A program made the position numbers and the translations under genes. A DNA stretch of 64,000 bases. Origin: Micromonospora carbonacea (GTDB lineage Bacteria; Actinomycetota; Actinomycetes; Mycobacteriales; Micromonosporaceae). The notes below the pieces were generated by a model. The model was not told where the DNA came from. It was given only the letters and a program-made list of their open reading frames with translations, and searched no databases. Where the stretch lies: assembly GCF_014205165.1 (NCBI RefSeq), contig NZ_JACHMZ010000001.1, positions 2,316,501 through 2,380,500 on the forward strand. Direction: 5' to 3'. Below, in pieces: positions 45,302 to 52,079 of this stretch; position 1 is the stretch's first letter, and the number at the start of each line of letters is the position of its first letter.

Positions 45302-45328
45302 GGTGTCGGGCCGGTTCGCGCGGCGGGG

Positions 45329-46438
45329 TCAGGCCGCCAACCGGTAGCCACGCTTCATCACGGTCTGGATCAGGTCGACGCCGTCCAGCGGGGTGTCGTC
45401 GAAGGTCCGCCGCAGCCGTGACACCGCCATCTCGACGGCGTGGTCGTCCACGTCCGTCCAGCTCGGCGTGTCCGCCCGGATCTCGGCCGGGGACAGCACC
45501 CGCCCGGGACGGCGGGCCAGGGCCCGCAACACCGAGATCGGGCCGGGCTGGACCGGGATCACCTGGTCACCGATCACCATCGCCTGGCTGCGGATCTCCA
45601 TCCGGTGCCCCTGCACGTCGAGCCGGAGCGACCGCCCCGGAAGCCTGTCCGCCAGGACCTCGACCAGGTCCGGCAGGGCGGGGCTGGCCGCCACGTACGT
45701 GTCGAGGCCGAGCGCCCGGAGCGGCTGCGCCGCCAGGTGACCCAGGCAGGCCGGGACGATGTCGGCGGTCAGCGCGTTGAGCACCTCGCCGAGCACGCCG
45801 TCGGCTTCGGCCTGGCGCAACAGGTTCTCGGTGGCGGTCACCCCGGTCAGCGCGACGGCGTCGACCTGCCGGCGGACGATGACCGCGCACAGCCGACGCA
45901 GGACGTCGCTGCGCAGCGGCGGGAGGAACCGGTTGGTGACGACCTCGACGACTGTCGCCCCGCTGCGGCGCAGGGCGTCACAGTACTCCCGGTGTGGCTC
46001 CGACTCGATCTGCGCCACCACCCGGCGGCCGATCATCGGCTGGGCGAGGAGATAGCGGAACAGATCCTCGGTGGTCGTGGACGTGGTCGCCCAGATCTGG
46101 CTCAGGCCGAGGTCCCGCAGCGTGTCGGCGGCGTGCCCGTCGCGGGCCAACAGGCGGGCATGCGTCAGCCGGTCGATGAGCGCGTCGAGGTGGCCGGTCT
46201 GCCGGACCACGCGCAGCCAGGCCCGCAGGCCCAGCCCGGACGACACGATGACCTCGTGCACCGGACTCGTCACGCTGGCGCGGGTCGCGCCGGCGACGGC
46301 CTCCGCCACCGGTTGGGCCACCGAGCGGACCGCCTGAACGTTGATCGTCCGTGCGGAGGTGGCTTCCAGCAGGGTGGCGAGGTCGTGCCGACGCCGCTCC
46401 GACAGGACGGCGACCGTGTACCCCGCCAGATCCTCCAC
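45329..46438 (-). CDS. nnaR: NnaR-like regulator: HemD (uroporphyrinogen-III synthase)-like domain fused to OmpR-type winged helix
   Basis: 369 aa, GTG start (46438) with a clean AGGAGG six bases upstream. Residues 1-255 follow the two-lobed uroporphyrinogen-III synthase fold (TVAVLSERR, IVSSGLGLRAWL, AVALTGVTATENLL). Residues about 278-369 are an OmpR/PhoB winged helix (VLRALARRPGRVLSPAEI, VEMAVSRLRRTFDD, VMKRGYRLAA). This fusion is the architecture of Streptomyces NnaR and mycobacterial Rv0260c, regulators tied to nitrate/nitrite assimilation and to GlnR. It probably binds DNA rather than making haem precursor. It is convergent with the giant gene (27 bp apart) and divergent from a sugar ABC operon. 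A GlnR-like site lies in the shared upstream region. Confidence 0.8.
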   Translation of the reverse strand: MEDLAGYTVAVLSERRRHDLATLLEATSARTINVQAVRSVAQPVAEAVAGATRASVTSPVHEVIVSSGLGLRAWLRVVRQTGHLDALIDRLTHARLLARDGHAADTLRDLGLSQIWATTSTTTEDLFRYLLAQPMIGRRVVAQIESEPHREYCDALRRSGATVVEVVTNRFLPPLRSDVLRRLCAVIVRRQVDAVALTGVTATENLLRQAEADGVLGEVLNALTADIVPACLGHLAAQPLRALGLDTYVAASPALPDLVEVLADRLPGRSLRLDVQGHRMEIRSQAMVIGDQVIPVQPGPISVLRALARRPGRVLSPAEIRADTPSWTDVDDHAVEMAVSRLRRTFDDTPLDGVDLIQTVMKRGYRLAA

Positions 46439-46771
46439 ACTGTCCTCCTGTCACACCGGCTTACCTCGCAGGTTGAACGGATCCGGACGCCGCCTGGCTC
46501 ACCCGGTGGGACGTGTCACCGGGGTGGGCGTCCGCCAGGGAGCCCCGAGCCTTGTCGAAAAGAAGTGTCGCCGTAACAACGTCGACACGGCAGCGGTGTC
46601 CAATCTCAACACCACGACGGTTCGATCACCGATCGGTGCTTCCGAAGTGTGGGACCGCGCTCCGATGTGGGCGGCGTTTTGCCTGCTCAAGCTGGATTGC
46701 CAAGTTGTTACTGGCGGGTCGGGCCGGGTTTTCGCAAGTTGATCTTGTGAGGTGTTCGTCGGTCCCGTCAC

Positions 46772-46798
46772 GTAACACCCGGGTGACTTCCGGGAAAC
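46772..46798 (+). promoter_or_regulatory. GlnR-like box
   Basis: GTAAC-N6-GTGAC-N6-GAAAC, three 5-mers at an 11-bp period. The last two match the actinomycete GlnR pair gTnAC-n6-GAAAC exactly, and the first matches four of five bases of the preceding b-type box. It lies 334 bp from the nnaR-like start and 238 bp from the ABC lipoprotein start. GlnR control of nnaR is known in Streptomyces; here it is inferred. Confidence 0.55.
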
Positions 46799-46922
46799 GC
46801 GGCGGTGTTGAAGACTCGGCGCAATCATCGATCGCCCGACGCGATCTGATCGACGAGTTCCGACCAAGAGGGACGGACGGGGCGGTTCGGCCACCGATCC
46901 GGAACCTGCCTCGGCAATCGTT

Positions 46923-46962
46923 CGTCGACCGCGGCTGAGCTACCACTCAACCGCGGTCGACG
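46923..46962. promoter_or_regulatory. 12-bp perfect inverted repeat upstream of sugar ABC operon
   Basis: Arms 46923-46934 (CGTCGACCGCGG) and 46951-46962 are exact reverse complements with a 16-nt spacer. It ends 74 bp before the lipoprotein ATG. It could be a repressor operator or a leader hairpin in the mRNA. Confidence 0.5.
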
Positions 46963-47035
46963 CCGGACGCAGTGCGGACGGGCAGCCGCCCGCTCCGGTC
47001 CAGTCCCGATCCGCAGACCAGATTCAGGAGGGTCC

Positions 47036-48337
47036 ATGGTACGACGATGGGTGCCGCTCGCAGTAGCGACGGCGGTCCTCACCACCGCGGCAGGGTGCGG
47101 TGGCGATGCCGACCCGACGTCCGGCTCGCCGGACGCGAACCTCGCCGGCAGGACCGTCGAGGTGGCGGCCACCTGGTCCGGCGCAGAGCAGGCGAACTTC
47201 CAGGCGCTGCTGGACGTCTTCGCCGCGAAGACCGGCGCGACGGTGAAGTACACCTCCGGCGGCAACGACCTGCCGGTGCTGCTCAACAGCCGGATCGCCG
47301 GGGGCTCGCCGCCGGACGTCGCGTTGATCTCACAGCCCGGGGTGGTGGCCGAGTTCGTGAAGCGGGGCGCGGTCAAGCCGCTGACCGGTGACGCCGCCGC
47401 CGCGATCAAGGAGAACTACAGCCCTGCCTGGCAGGAGCTGGGCACGGTGGACGGGCAGCTCTACGGCGTCTACTTCAAGGTCGCCAACAAGTCGGTGATG
47501 TGGTACCGGGTCGACAGCTTCGCCGACGCCGGGGTGCAACCGCCGAAGACCTGGGACGAGCTCAAGACGGTGTCCACCGCGCTCGCCGACTCGGGAGTGA
47601 CGCCCATGGTGGCCGCCGGTGGCGACGGGTGGGTGCTGACCGACTGGTTCGAGAACATCTACCTCCGGGTCGCCGGCCCGGACATGTACGACAAGCTGGC
47701 CAGGCACGAGATCCCCTGGACCGACCCCAGCGTGGTCAAGACGCTGACCCTGCTGGCCGACTACTGGCGTACGCCGCGCTTCCTGGCCGCCAACCCGACG
47801 CAGACCGCCTTCACCCAGGCGATCGCCGACGTGTTCGGCAAGTCGCCCAAGGGGGCGATGCTGTTCGAGGGTGACTTCGTGGCCTCTGAGATCAACAAGC
47901 TGGGCGAGTTGAAGGTCGGCGAGTCGGCGAAGTTCTTCGACTGGCCGTCGGTCGACGGCTCGAAGCCGGCGGTGGTGACGGCGGGCGACCAGGCGGTCGC
48001 CTTCAAGGACACGCCGGAGGCGAATGCGCTGATGGCCTTCCTGGCCTCGCCCGAGGCGGCGAAGATCATGGCGGCCAAGGGCGGGTTCATCTCGGCGAAC
48101 TCGGGGCTGGACCTCGCGACGTACCCGGACGGCACGACCCGGGAACTCGCTGAAGCGGTGGTGCAGGCCGAATCGTTGCGCTTCGACCTGTCCGACCTCA
48201 CGCCGCAGACGTTCGGCGGAGGGACCAGTGCCCACCTCTGGGTGCTGCTGCAGGACTTCCTCGCCAAGCCGATAGCCCCCGAGGCATTGGCCCAGCAGCT
48301 CGAGGCCGCCGCGAAGAAGGACTTCGGAGGCAACTGA
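47036..48337 (+). CDS. Carbohydrate ABC transporter substrate-binding lipoprotein (AglE-like)
   Basis: 433 aa, ATG with TCAGGAGGGT upstream. Residues 1-21 form a lipoprotein signal (VLTTAAG|C21) for attachment to the outer face of the membrane. The mature part follows the family-1 extracellular solute-binding fold: VEVAATWSGAEQANFQALL, GGSPPDVALISQPG, then Trp/Tyr-rich sugar-contact segments (GVYFKVANKSVMWYR, DGWVLTDWFENIYLR, GAMLFEGDF). The overall pattern is closest to alpha-glucoside binding proteins such as AglE. The stop overlaps the next start by one base (TGATG). No regulator of LacI type and no ATPase gene is adjacent; actinomycetes often use a shared MsiK ATPase encoded elsewhere. 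Confidence 0.88.
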   Translation: MVRRWVPLAVATAVLTTAAGCGGDADPTSGSPDANLAGRTVEVAATWSGAEQANFQALLDVFAAKTGATVKYTSGGNDLPVLLNSRIAGGSPPDVALISQPGVVAEFVKRGAVKPLTGDAAAAIKENYSPAWQELGTVDGQLYGVYFKVANKSVMWYRVDSFADAGVQPPKTWDELKTVSTALADSGVTPMVAAGGDGWVLTDWFENIYLRVAGPDMYDKLARHEIPWTDPSVVKTLTLLADYWRTPRFLAANPTQTAFTQAIADVFGKSPKGAMLFEGDFVASEINKLGELKVGESAKFFDWPSVDGSKPAVVTAGDQAVAFKDTPEANALMAFLASPEAAKIMAAKGGFISANSGLDLATYPDGTTRELAEAVVQAESLRFDLSDLTPQTFGGGTSAHLWVLLQDFLAKPIAPEALAQQLEAAAKKDFGGN

Positions 48338-49767
48338 TGACGATCACGCCCGACCCGGCCCAGGGCAACCGTCCGCTCCCTGCCCAGACAACGAGCGGCC
48401 GGGCGAGCGTGGCCGGTGGCCCCGGCGGCCCGGGTCACCGGGACGCCCCCCGTGGCCGACGGGGCACCACCGAGACCGCGGCCAGCCGACGGTCGCGGGA
48501 GACCCGCCTGATGGCCGCGCTCTTCCTCGGCCCCGCCCTGGTGCTGCTGCTGGTGCTGGTCTGCTACCCCATCGTCTACACGCTGTGGCTCAGCTTCCGC
48601 AACGGTGACGGATCGAAGTTCGTCGGCTTCGACAACTACGTCACCATGTTCACCTCGTCGAACACCCGGCGAGCCATCCTGAACAACCTCGTCTGGGTGA
48701 TCGTGGCGCCCACCGTGGCCACCACCCTCGGGCTGATCTTCGCGGTACTGACCGAGCGGCTACGCCGGCCGGCCGTGCTCAAGGCGGTCCTGTTCATGCC
48801 GATGGCCATCTCGTTCCTGGCCGCCGGCGTCACCTTCCGGCTGGTGTACGACGAGAACCCCGACCGTGGCGTGCTCAACGCGGCCGTCGTGTCGGTGCAC
48901 GACGCCTTCGTGTCCCCGTCGCGTTACCACGGCGTCAACGCCCGGGAGCAGGGCGAACTGGTGCCGACGGACGGTGGCTTCCAGTCCAGGGGGCCGGTGC
49001 GGCCGGGCGAGCCCGTGCAGCTCGCCCTCGTGGGTCTGCCGCCGGACCGGATCCCGAGCGACGCCGAGCCGGCCACGGCGTCCACCGGCGGCCCCGGACT
49101 GCAGGGGGTGGTGTGGCTCGACTTCATCCGAGGCGGCGGCGGCAGGGCGGGGATCGTCGATCCCGGCGAGGTGGGGTTACCCCAGATGACCGTCGAGGCG
49201 GTGACCGACGGGGGCACGGTGGTCGCCACCACCCGGACCGACGCGGCCGGCCGGTTCGCGTTCCCCGACCTCAGCTCCGGCCCGTACCTCGTCCGGCTGC
49301 CCGCCGACAACTTCACCGAGCCGTTCAACGGCGTCACCTGGCTCGGGCCCTCGTTCATCACACCCGCGGTCATCGGGGTGTACATCTGGATCTGGGCAGG
49401 CTTCGCCATGGTGCTGGTGTCGGCCGGCCTGGCCGCCCTGCCCCGGGAGGCAATCGAAGCGGCCCGGATGGACGGCGCGAACGAGTGGCAGACCTTCCGG
49501 CACGTGACCGTGCCGCTGGTCCGGCCCGTGCTCGTCGTGGTGCTGGTCACCCTGACCATCAACGTCCTGAAGATCTTCGACCTCGTCTACGTGCTCGCAC
49601 CCGAGTCGTCCCAGAACGACGCGACGGTGGTCGCCCTGGAGATGTACCGGGTGTCCTTCGGCGGCGGCCTGGACTACGGGCTCGGCAGTGCCCTCGCGGT
49701 CCTGCTGTTCGCCCTGGTGCTCCCCGCGATGCTGTTCAACATCCGGCGTCTGAGAAGGGACAGCTGA
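48337..49767 (+). CDS. Carbohydrate ABC transporter permease (AglF-like) with extracytoplasmic beta-sandwich insert
   Basis: 476 aa, about 170 longer than usual MalF/AglF-type permeases of this class. A disordered cytoplasmic head (1-55) precedes TM1 (59-88), then helices to about 172. Residues 173-338 (bases 48853-49350) are an insertion containing a Cna-B/SdrD-like fold at 256-323 (GVVWLDFIRGGGG, DPGEVGLPQMTVEAV, RTDAAGRFAFPDLSSG). The permease core resumes at ITPAVIGVYIWIWAG, with the EAA loop REAIEAARMDGANEWQTF (370-387), which contacts the ATPase. The insertion is in frame and not a frameshift. It overlaps its neighbours by single bases on both sides. Confidence 0.88.
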   Translation: MTITPDPAQGNRPLPAQTTSGRASVAGGPGGPGHRDAPRGRRGTTETAASRRSRETRLMAALFLGPALVLLLVLVCYPIVYTLWLSFRNGDGSKFVGFDNYVTMFTSSNTRRAILNNLVWVIVAPTVATTLGLIFAVLTERLRRPAVLKAVLFMPMAISFLAAGVTFRLVYDENPDRGVLNAAVVSVHDAFVSPSRYHGVNAREQGELVPTDGGFQSRGPVRPGEPVQLALVGLPPDRIPSDAEPATASTGGPGLQGVVWLDFIRGGGGRAGIVDPGEVGLPQMTVEAVTDGGTVVATTRTDAAGRFAFPDLSSGPYLVRLPADNFTEPFNGVTWLGPSFITPAVIGVYIWIWAGFAMVLVSAGLAALPREAIEAARMDGANEWQTFRHVTVPLVRPVLVVVLVTLTINVLKIFDLVYVLAPESSQNDATVVALEMYRVSFGGGLDYGLGSALAVLLFALVLPAMLFNIRRLRRDS

Positions 49768-50687
49768 TGAGCCACGCCACCACCGACACGGTGCTGGAAC
49801 TGGTGCCCGCCGGCACCGCGCGGGGCGGCCGGCCACGACCGGGGCCCTGGACCCGGTTCATGATGCGGTTCGGCAAGGCGCTGCTGCGGCTGCTGGTGGT
49901 CCTGATCGGCGCCTTCTGGCTGCTGCCGACCTTCGGTCTGGCGGTGGCGAGCCTGCGCAGCAGCGCCGACAACAGCGCCACCGGCTGGTGGACGGTCTTC
50001 ACCGCGCCGGCCCAGCTGACCCTCGACAACTACGCTCAGGTGTTGCAGAACGAGCGGATCGTCGAATCGCTGTGGAACACGGTGCTGATCACCGTACCGT
50101 CGACCCTGCTCGTGGTGCTGCTCGGCGCGCTCGGCGCGTACGCCCTGGCCTGGATGGACTTCCCCGGCCGGGACTGGCTGTTCGCGCTGGTCGTCGCGTT
50201 GATCGTCGTGCCGGTCCAGGTGGCGATCGTGCCGGACGCACGCATCTTCCGGACCCTCGGCATCTACGGCGAGATATCGGCGGTGGTCGCCTTCCACGTG
50301 GCCTTCGGGTTGCCGTTCGCGATCTTCCTGTTGCGGAACTTCTTCCTGAACATCCCGCGCGACCTGCTTGAGGCGGCCCGCATGGACGGCGCCCGGGAGG
50401 CGCTCATCTTCGCCCGGGTGGTGCTGCCGATCGGCTGGCCGGCCATCGCCTCGCTGGCCATCTTCCAGTTCCTCTGGGTCTGGAACGATCTGCTGGTCTC
50501 GCTCGTCTTCGCCACTTCCGACAACGCCCCGATCACCTACGCGCTGCGGGAACAGATGCGGTCGTTCTCGTCCAACCTCGACACGATCGGTCCGGGCGCG
50601 TTCCTGTCCATGCTCGTGCCGCTGGCGGTCTTCTTCGCCTTCCAGCGCTACTTCGTGCAGGGCGTCCTCGCCGGGTCGGGGAAGTAG
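49767..50687 (+). CDS. Carbohydrate ABC transporter permease (MalG/AglG-like)
   Basis: 306 aa from ATG 49767, which shares a base with the stop of the preceding permease; longer in-frame extensions overlap that gene and are rejected. Six membrane helices are apparent, starting with LLRLLVVLIGAFWLLPTFGLAVASL. The EAA loop DLLEAARMDGAREALIFARVVLP lies before the last two helices, and the C-terminus FFAFQRYFVQGVLAGSGK is typical of MalG-type partners. It forms the membrane channel with the insert-bearing permease. A strong hairpin (50771-50810) follows. Confidence 0.9.
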   Translation: MSHATTDTVLELVPAGTARGGRPRPGPWTRFMMRFGKALLRLLVVLIGAFWLLPTFGLAVASLRSSADNSATGWWTVFTAPAQLTLDNYAQVLQNERIVESLWNTVLITVPSTLLVVLLGALGAYALAWMDFPGRDWLFALVVALIVVPVQVAIVPDARIFRTLGIYGEISAVVAFHVAFGLPFAIFLLRNFFLNIPRDLLEAARMDGAREALIFARVVLPIGWPAIASLAIFQFLWVWNDLLVSLVFATSDNAPITYALREQMRSFSSNLDTIGPGAFLSMLVPLAVFFAFQRYFVQGVLAGSGK

Positions 50688-51036
50688 CGGGAGGTGGATC
50701 CCGGGGTGCGCGCCGGGCACGACCAGCGGGAGCGCGCATCCCGACCCCCGGCACCCGAAGCCGGGTCCACGGCCGGGGTGGGGCCGGGCTCCGCCGACCC
50801 CACCCCGGTCCGTCGTCCGGACAGCGTGCCGGCCACCGTCACCGTTCCCGCCGCCGTCGCAGCCTGCGGCAGGACGGCGACGGGGCCGCGCCGGTAGCGA
50901 CGAACACCCGCGGCCCTCGCCGCGGCACCGGGCACCCCGTCCGATCGAGGGCCTGGCTCAGAAGCACGGACTGAGGCTCGGGCTGGGGCCGGCCGGGCAG
51001 TGGCCGTCAGCCGGCCGGATGGTGAGGTTCTTGACA
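50688..51036. other. 349-bp gap: terminator then non-coding sequence
   Basis: It holds the hairpin at 50771-50810 and a small CCGCGG-flanked hairpin at 50908-50925. I see no supported gene. TTGACA occurs at 51031 but has no -10 partner at the proper distance. Confidence 0.6.
50771..50810 (+). terminator. Hairpin terminator after sugar ABC operon
   Basis: Bases 50773-50783 and 50798-50808 are perfect reverse complements (11 bp, all but one pair G-C), extended by a G-T and a G-C pair. Loop of 14 nt, no T-tract. It lies 83 bp after the last permease and probably ends the operon. Confidence 0.6.
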
Positions 51037-51831
51037 ATGATGGTTGATCAAGCCATGGCCGGCCGGCTCCCGGCTGAGGACGCCTCTCCGGCGGCCGGCG
51101 GCGCGCTGGTGGCCATCCCGCGGTGCCGTCAAGGAGGGCGCCCACGGTCCGGCACCGGTCGGCGTCAGCTGTCCATACCCGTGCTCGACGTCCCGCTGTG
51201 CTACGCCGGGGTGGAGTTGCAGACGTCCACCGGCCTGGTCCGGCTGCACGCCGAATCGAGCGCGGTCATGCTCAGCGGCCAGCAGGCCGCCGTGCTGGCC
51301 GTCCTGCTCACGGCGCGGGGAGTCCCCCTGGGCCGGGAGGCGATCTGGGCCGCCCTGCCGCGCGGGTACCGGCCGCCAACGGCTGCCCAGGTCGGCGTGG
51401 TGATCGCCAACATCCGAAGGAAGATCGGCGCCGCCCGCATCCTCACCGGGGCGGACGGCTGGTGGATGCGGGACCCGATCGCGCCGGAACCGCTCGACGG
51501 CGCCGACGTGCTGTCGTTCGGCGGCCTGCGACTCGATGTCGAACACCGGTGTGTCCTCGACGGGCCGGCTCGGCTCGTCCGGCTCGGCCCGCAGGCGTTC
51601 GCCGTGCTGCGGGTGCTCGTCGAGGCGCGGGGGATGCCGCGCAGCGGGAGGCGGATCTGGTCCTCGGTGCCACCGTACGACCGGCCCGCCACGATCGCCG
51701 CGGTGGGTGCCGTCATCCACCAGCTTCGGGAACACCTCGGGCCTGACCGGATCGTCACAGGTGGAGGTGGTTGGCGGCTGGCCGGCCCGGTGCCGCCCCG
51801 ACCGCGCGCGGCGGAGCGTGCCGGCACCTGA
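51037..51831 (+). CDS. Protein made of two OmpR/PhoB-type winged-helix domains
   Basis: About 264 aa. Start uncertain: ATG 51037 has GGTGAGG upstream, while ATG 51019 and 51055 are also possible. Two homologous winged-helix units are visible: residues about 55-140 (VMLSGQQAAVLAVLLTARG, VGVVIANIRRKIG, ILTGADGWWMRDP) and about 155-250 (VRLGPQAFAVLRVLVEARG, VGAVIHQLREHLG, IVTGGGGWRLAGP). There is no receiver, kinase or ligand domain. The unit is close to the DNA-binding half of response regulators, so it likely binds a tandem DNA site as a monomer. It stands alone between the sugar operon and the DUF4041 gene, with a hairpin just after its stop. Confidence 0.75.
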   Translation: MMVDQAMAGRLPAEDASPAAGGALVAIPRCRQGGRPRSGTGRRQLSIPVLDVPLCYAGVELQTSTGLVRLHAESSAVMLSGQQAAVLAVLLTARGVPLGREAIWAALPRGYRPPTAAQVGVVIANIRRKIGAARILTGADGWWMRDPIAPEPLDGADVLSFGGLRLDVEHRCVLDGPARLVRLGPQAFAVLRVLVEARGMPRSGRRIWSSVPPYDRPATIAAVGAVIHQLREHLGPDRIVTGGGGWRLAGPVPPRPRAAERAGT

Positions 51832-51855
51832 GTCCCGCCGCGGACCGGCAGGCGG

Positions 51856-51874
51856 GGACGGGCATGCCCCGTCC
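51856..51874 (+). terminator. Short GC hairpin after the double winged-helix gene
   Basis: GGACGGG (51856-51862) and CCCGTCC (51868-51874) form a 7-bp stem with a 5-nt loop, 25 bp after the stop. No T-tract. Probably a weak terminator. Confidence 0.45.
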
Positions 51875-52079
51875 TGACCGGCGGGGACCCCGGTCCGGAC
51901 CTTGGCCTCCGCCCGCCTGTTTTACGGCAATGCTCGTTTCTGTCGGCAACCGGACTGAAGTCCCCGTTTGGGTATCCGCGGCCGTCTGGACGGGCCGGAC
52001 TGCCGGTCTGAGTCGTCGATGCCCGCCCGTGGGCTGCGGCGCTAGTTTCGGCGGGCCGTAGTGATGCCTGGGGAGAGCG

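Larger units (their letters stand above)
46439..47035. promoter_or_regulatory. 597-bp divergent regulatory region, no gene seen
   Basis: Relatively AT-richer sequence between the divergent nnaR-like and sugar-ABC genes. It contains a GlnR-like box (46772-46798), a perfect 12-bp inverted repeat (46923-46962), and two CAAGTTG words (46701 and 46735). I see no convincing -35/-10 pair and no coding sequence with a plausible ribosome binding site. Confidence 0.7.

Noticed and set aside
46561..46600. GTGTCG...CGACAC imperfect inverted repeat as an operator
   Set aside because: Arms are only 6 bp, a length expected by chance in GC-rich DNA, and the position has no support from a nearby start.
48853..49350. 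Frameshift or misassembly in the AglF-like permease
   Set aside because: Both flanks stay in the same frame with an intact core, and the insert itself encodes a coherent beta-sandwich motif.
51031..51060. Consensus -35 hexamer TTGACA as a promoter
   Set aside because: No -10-like sequence occurs 16-19 bp downstream, and the region is the likely start of the winged-helix coding sequence.
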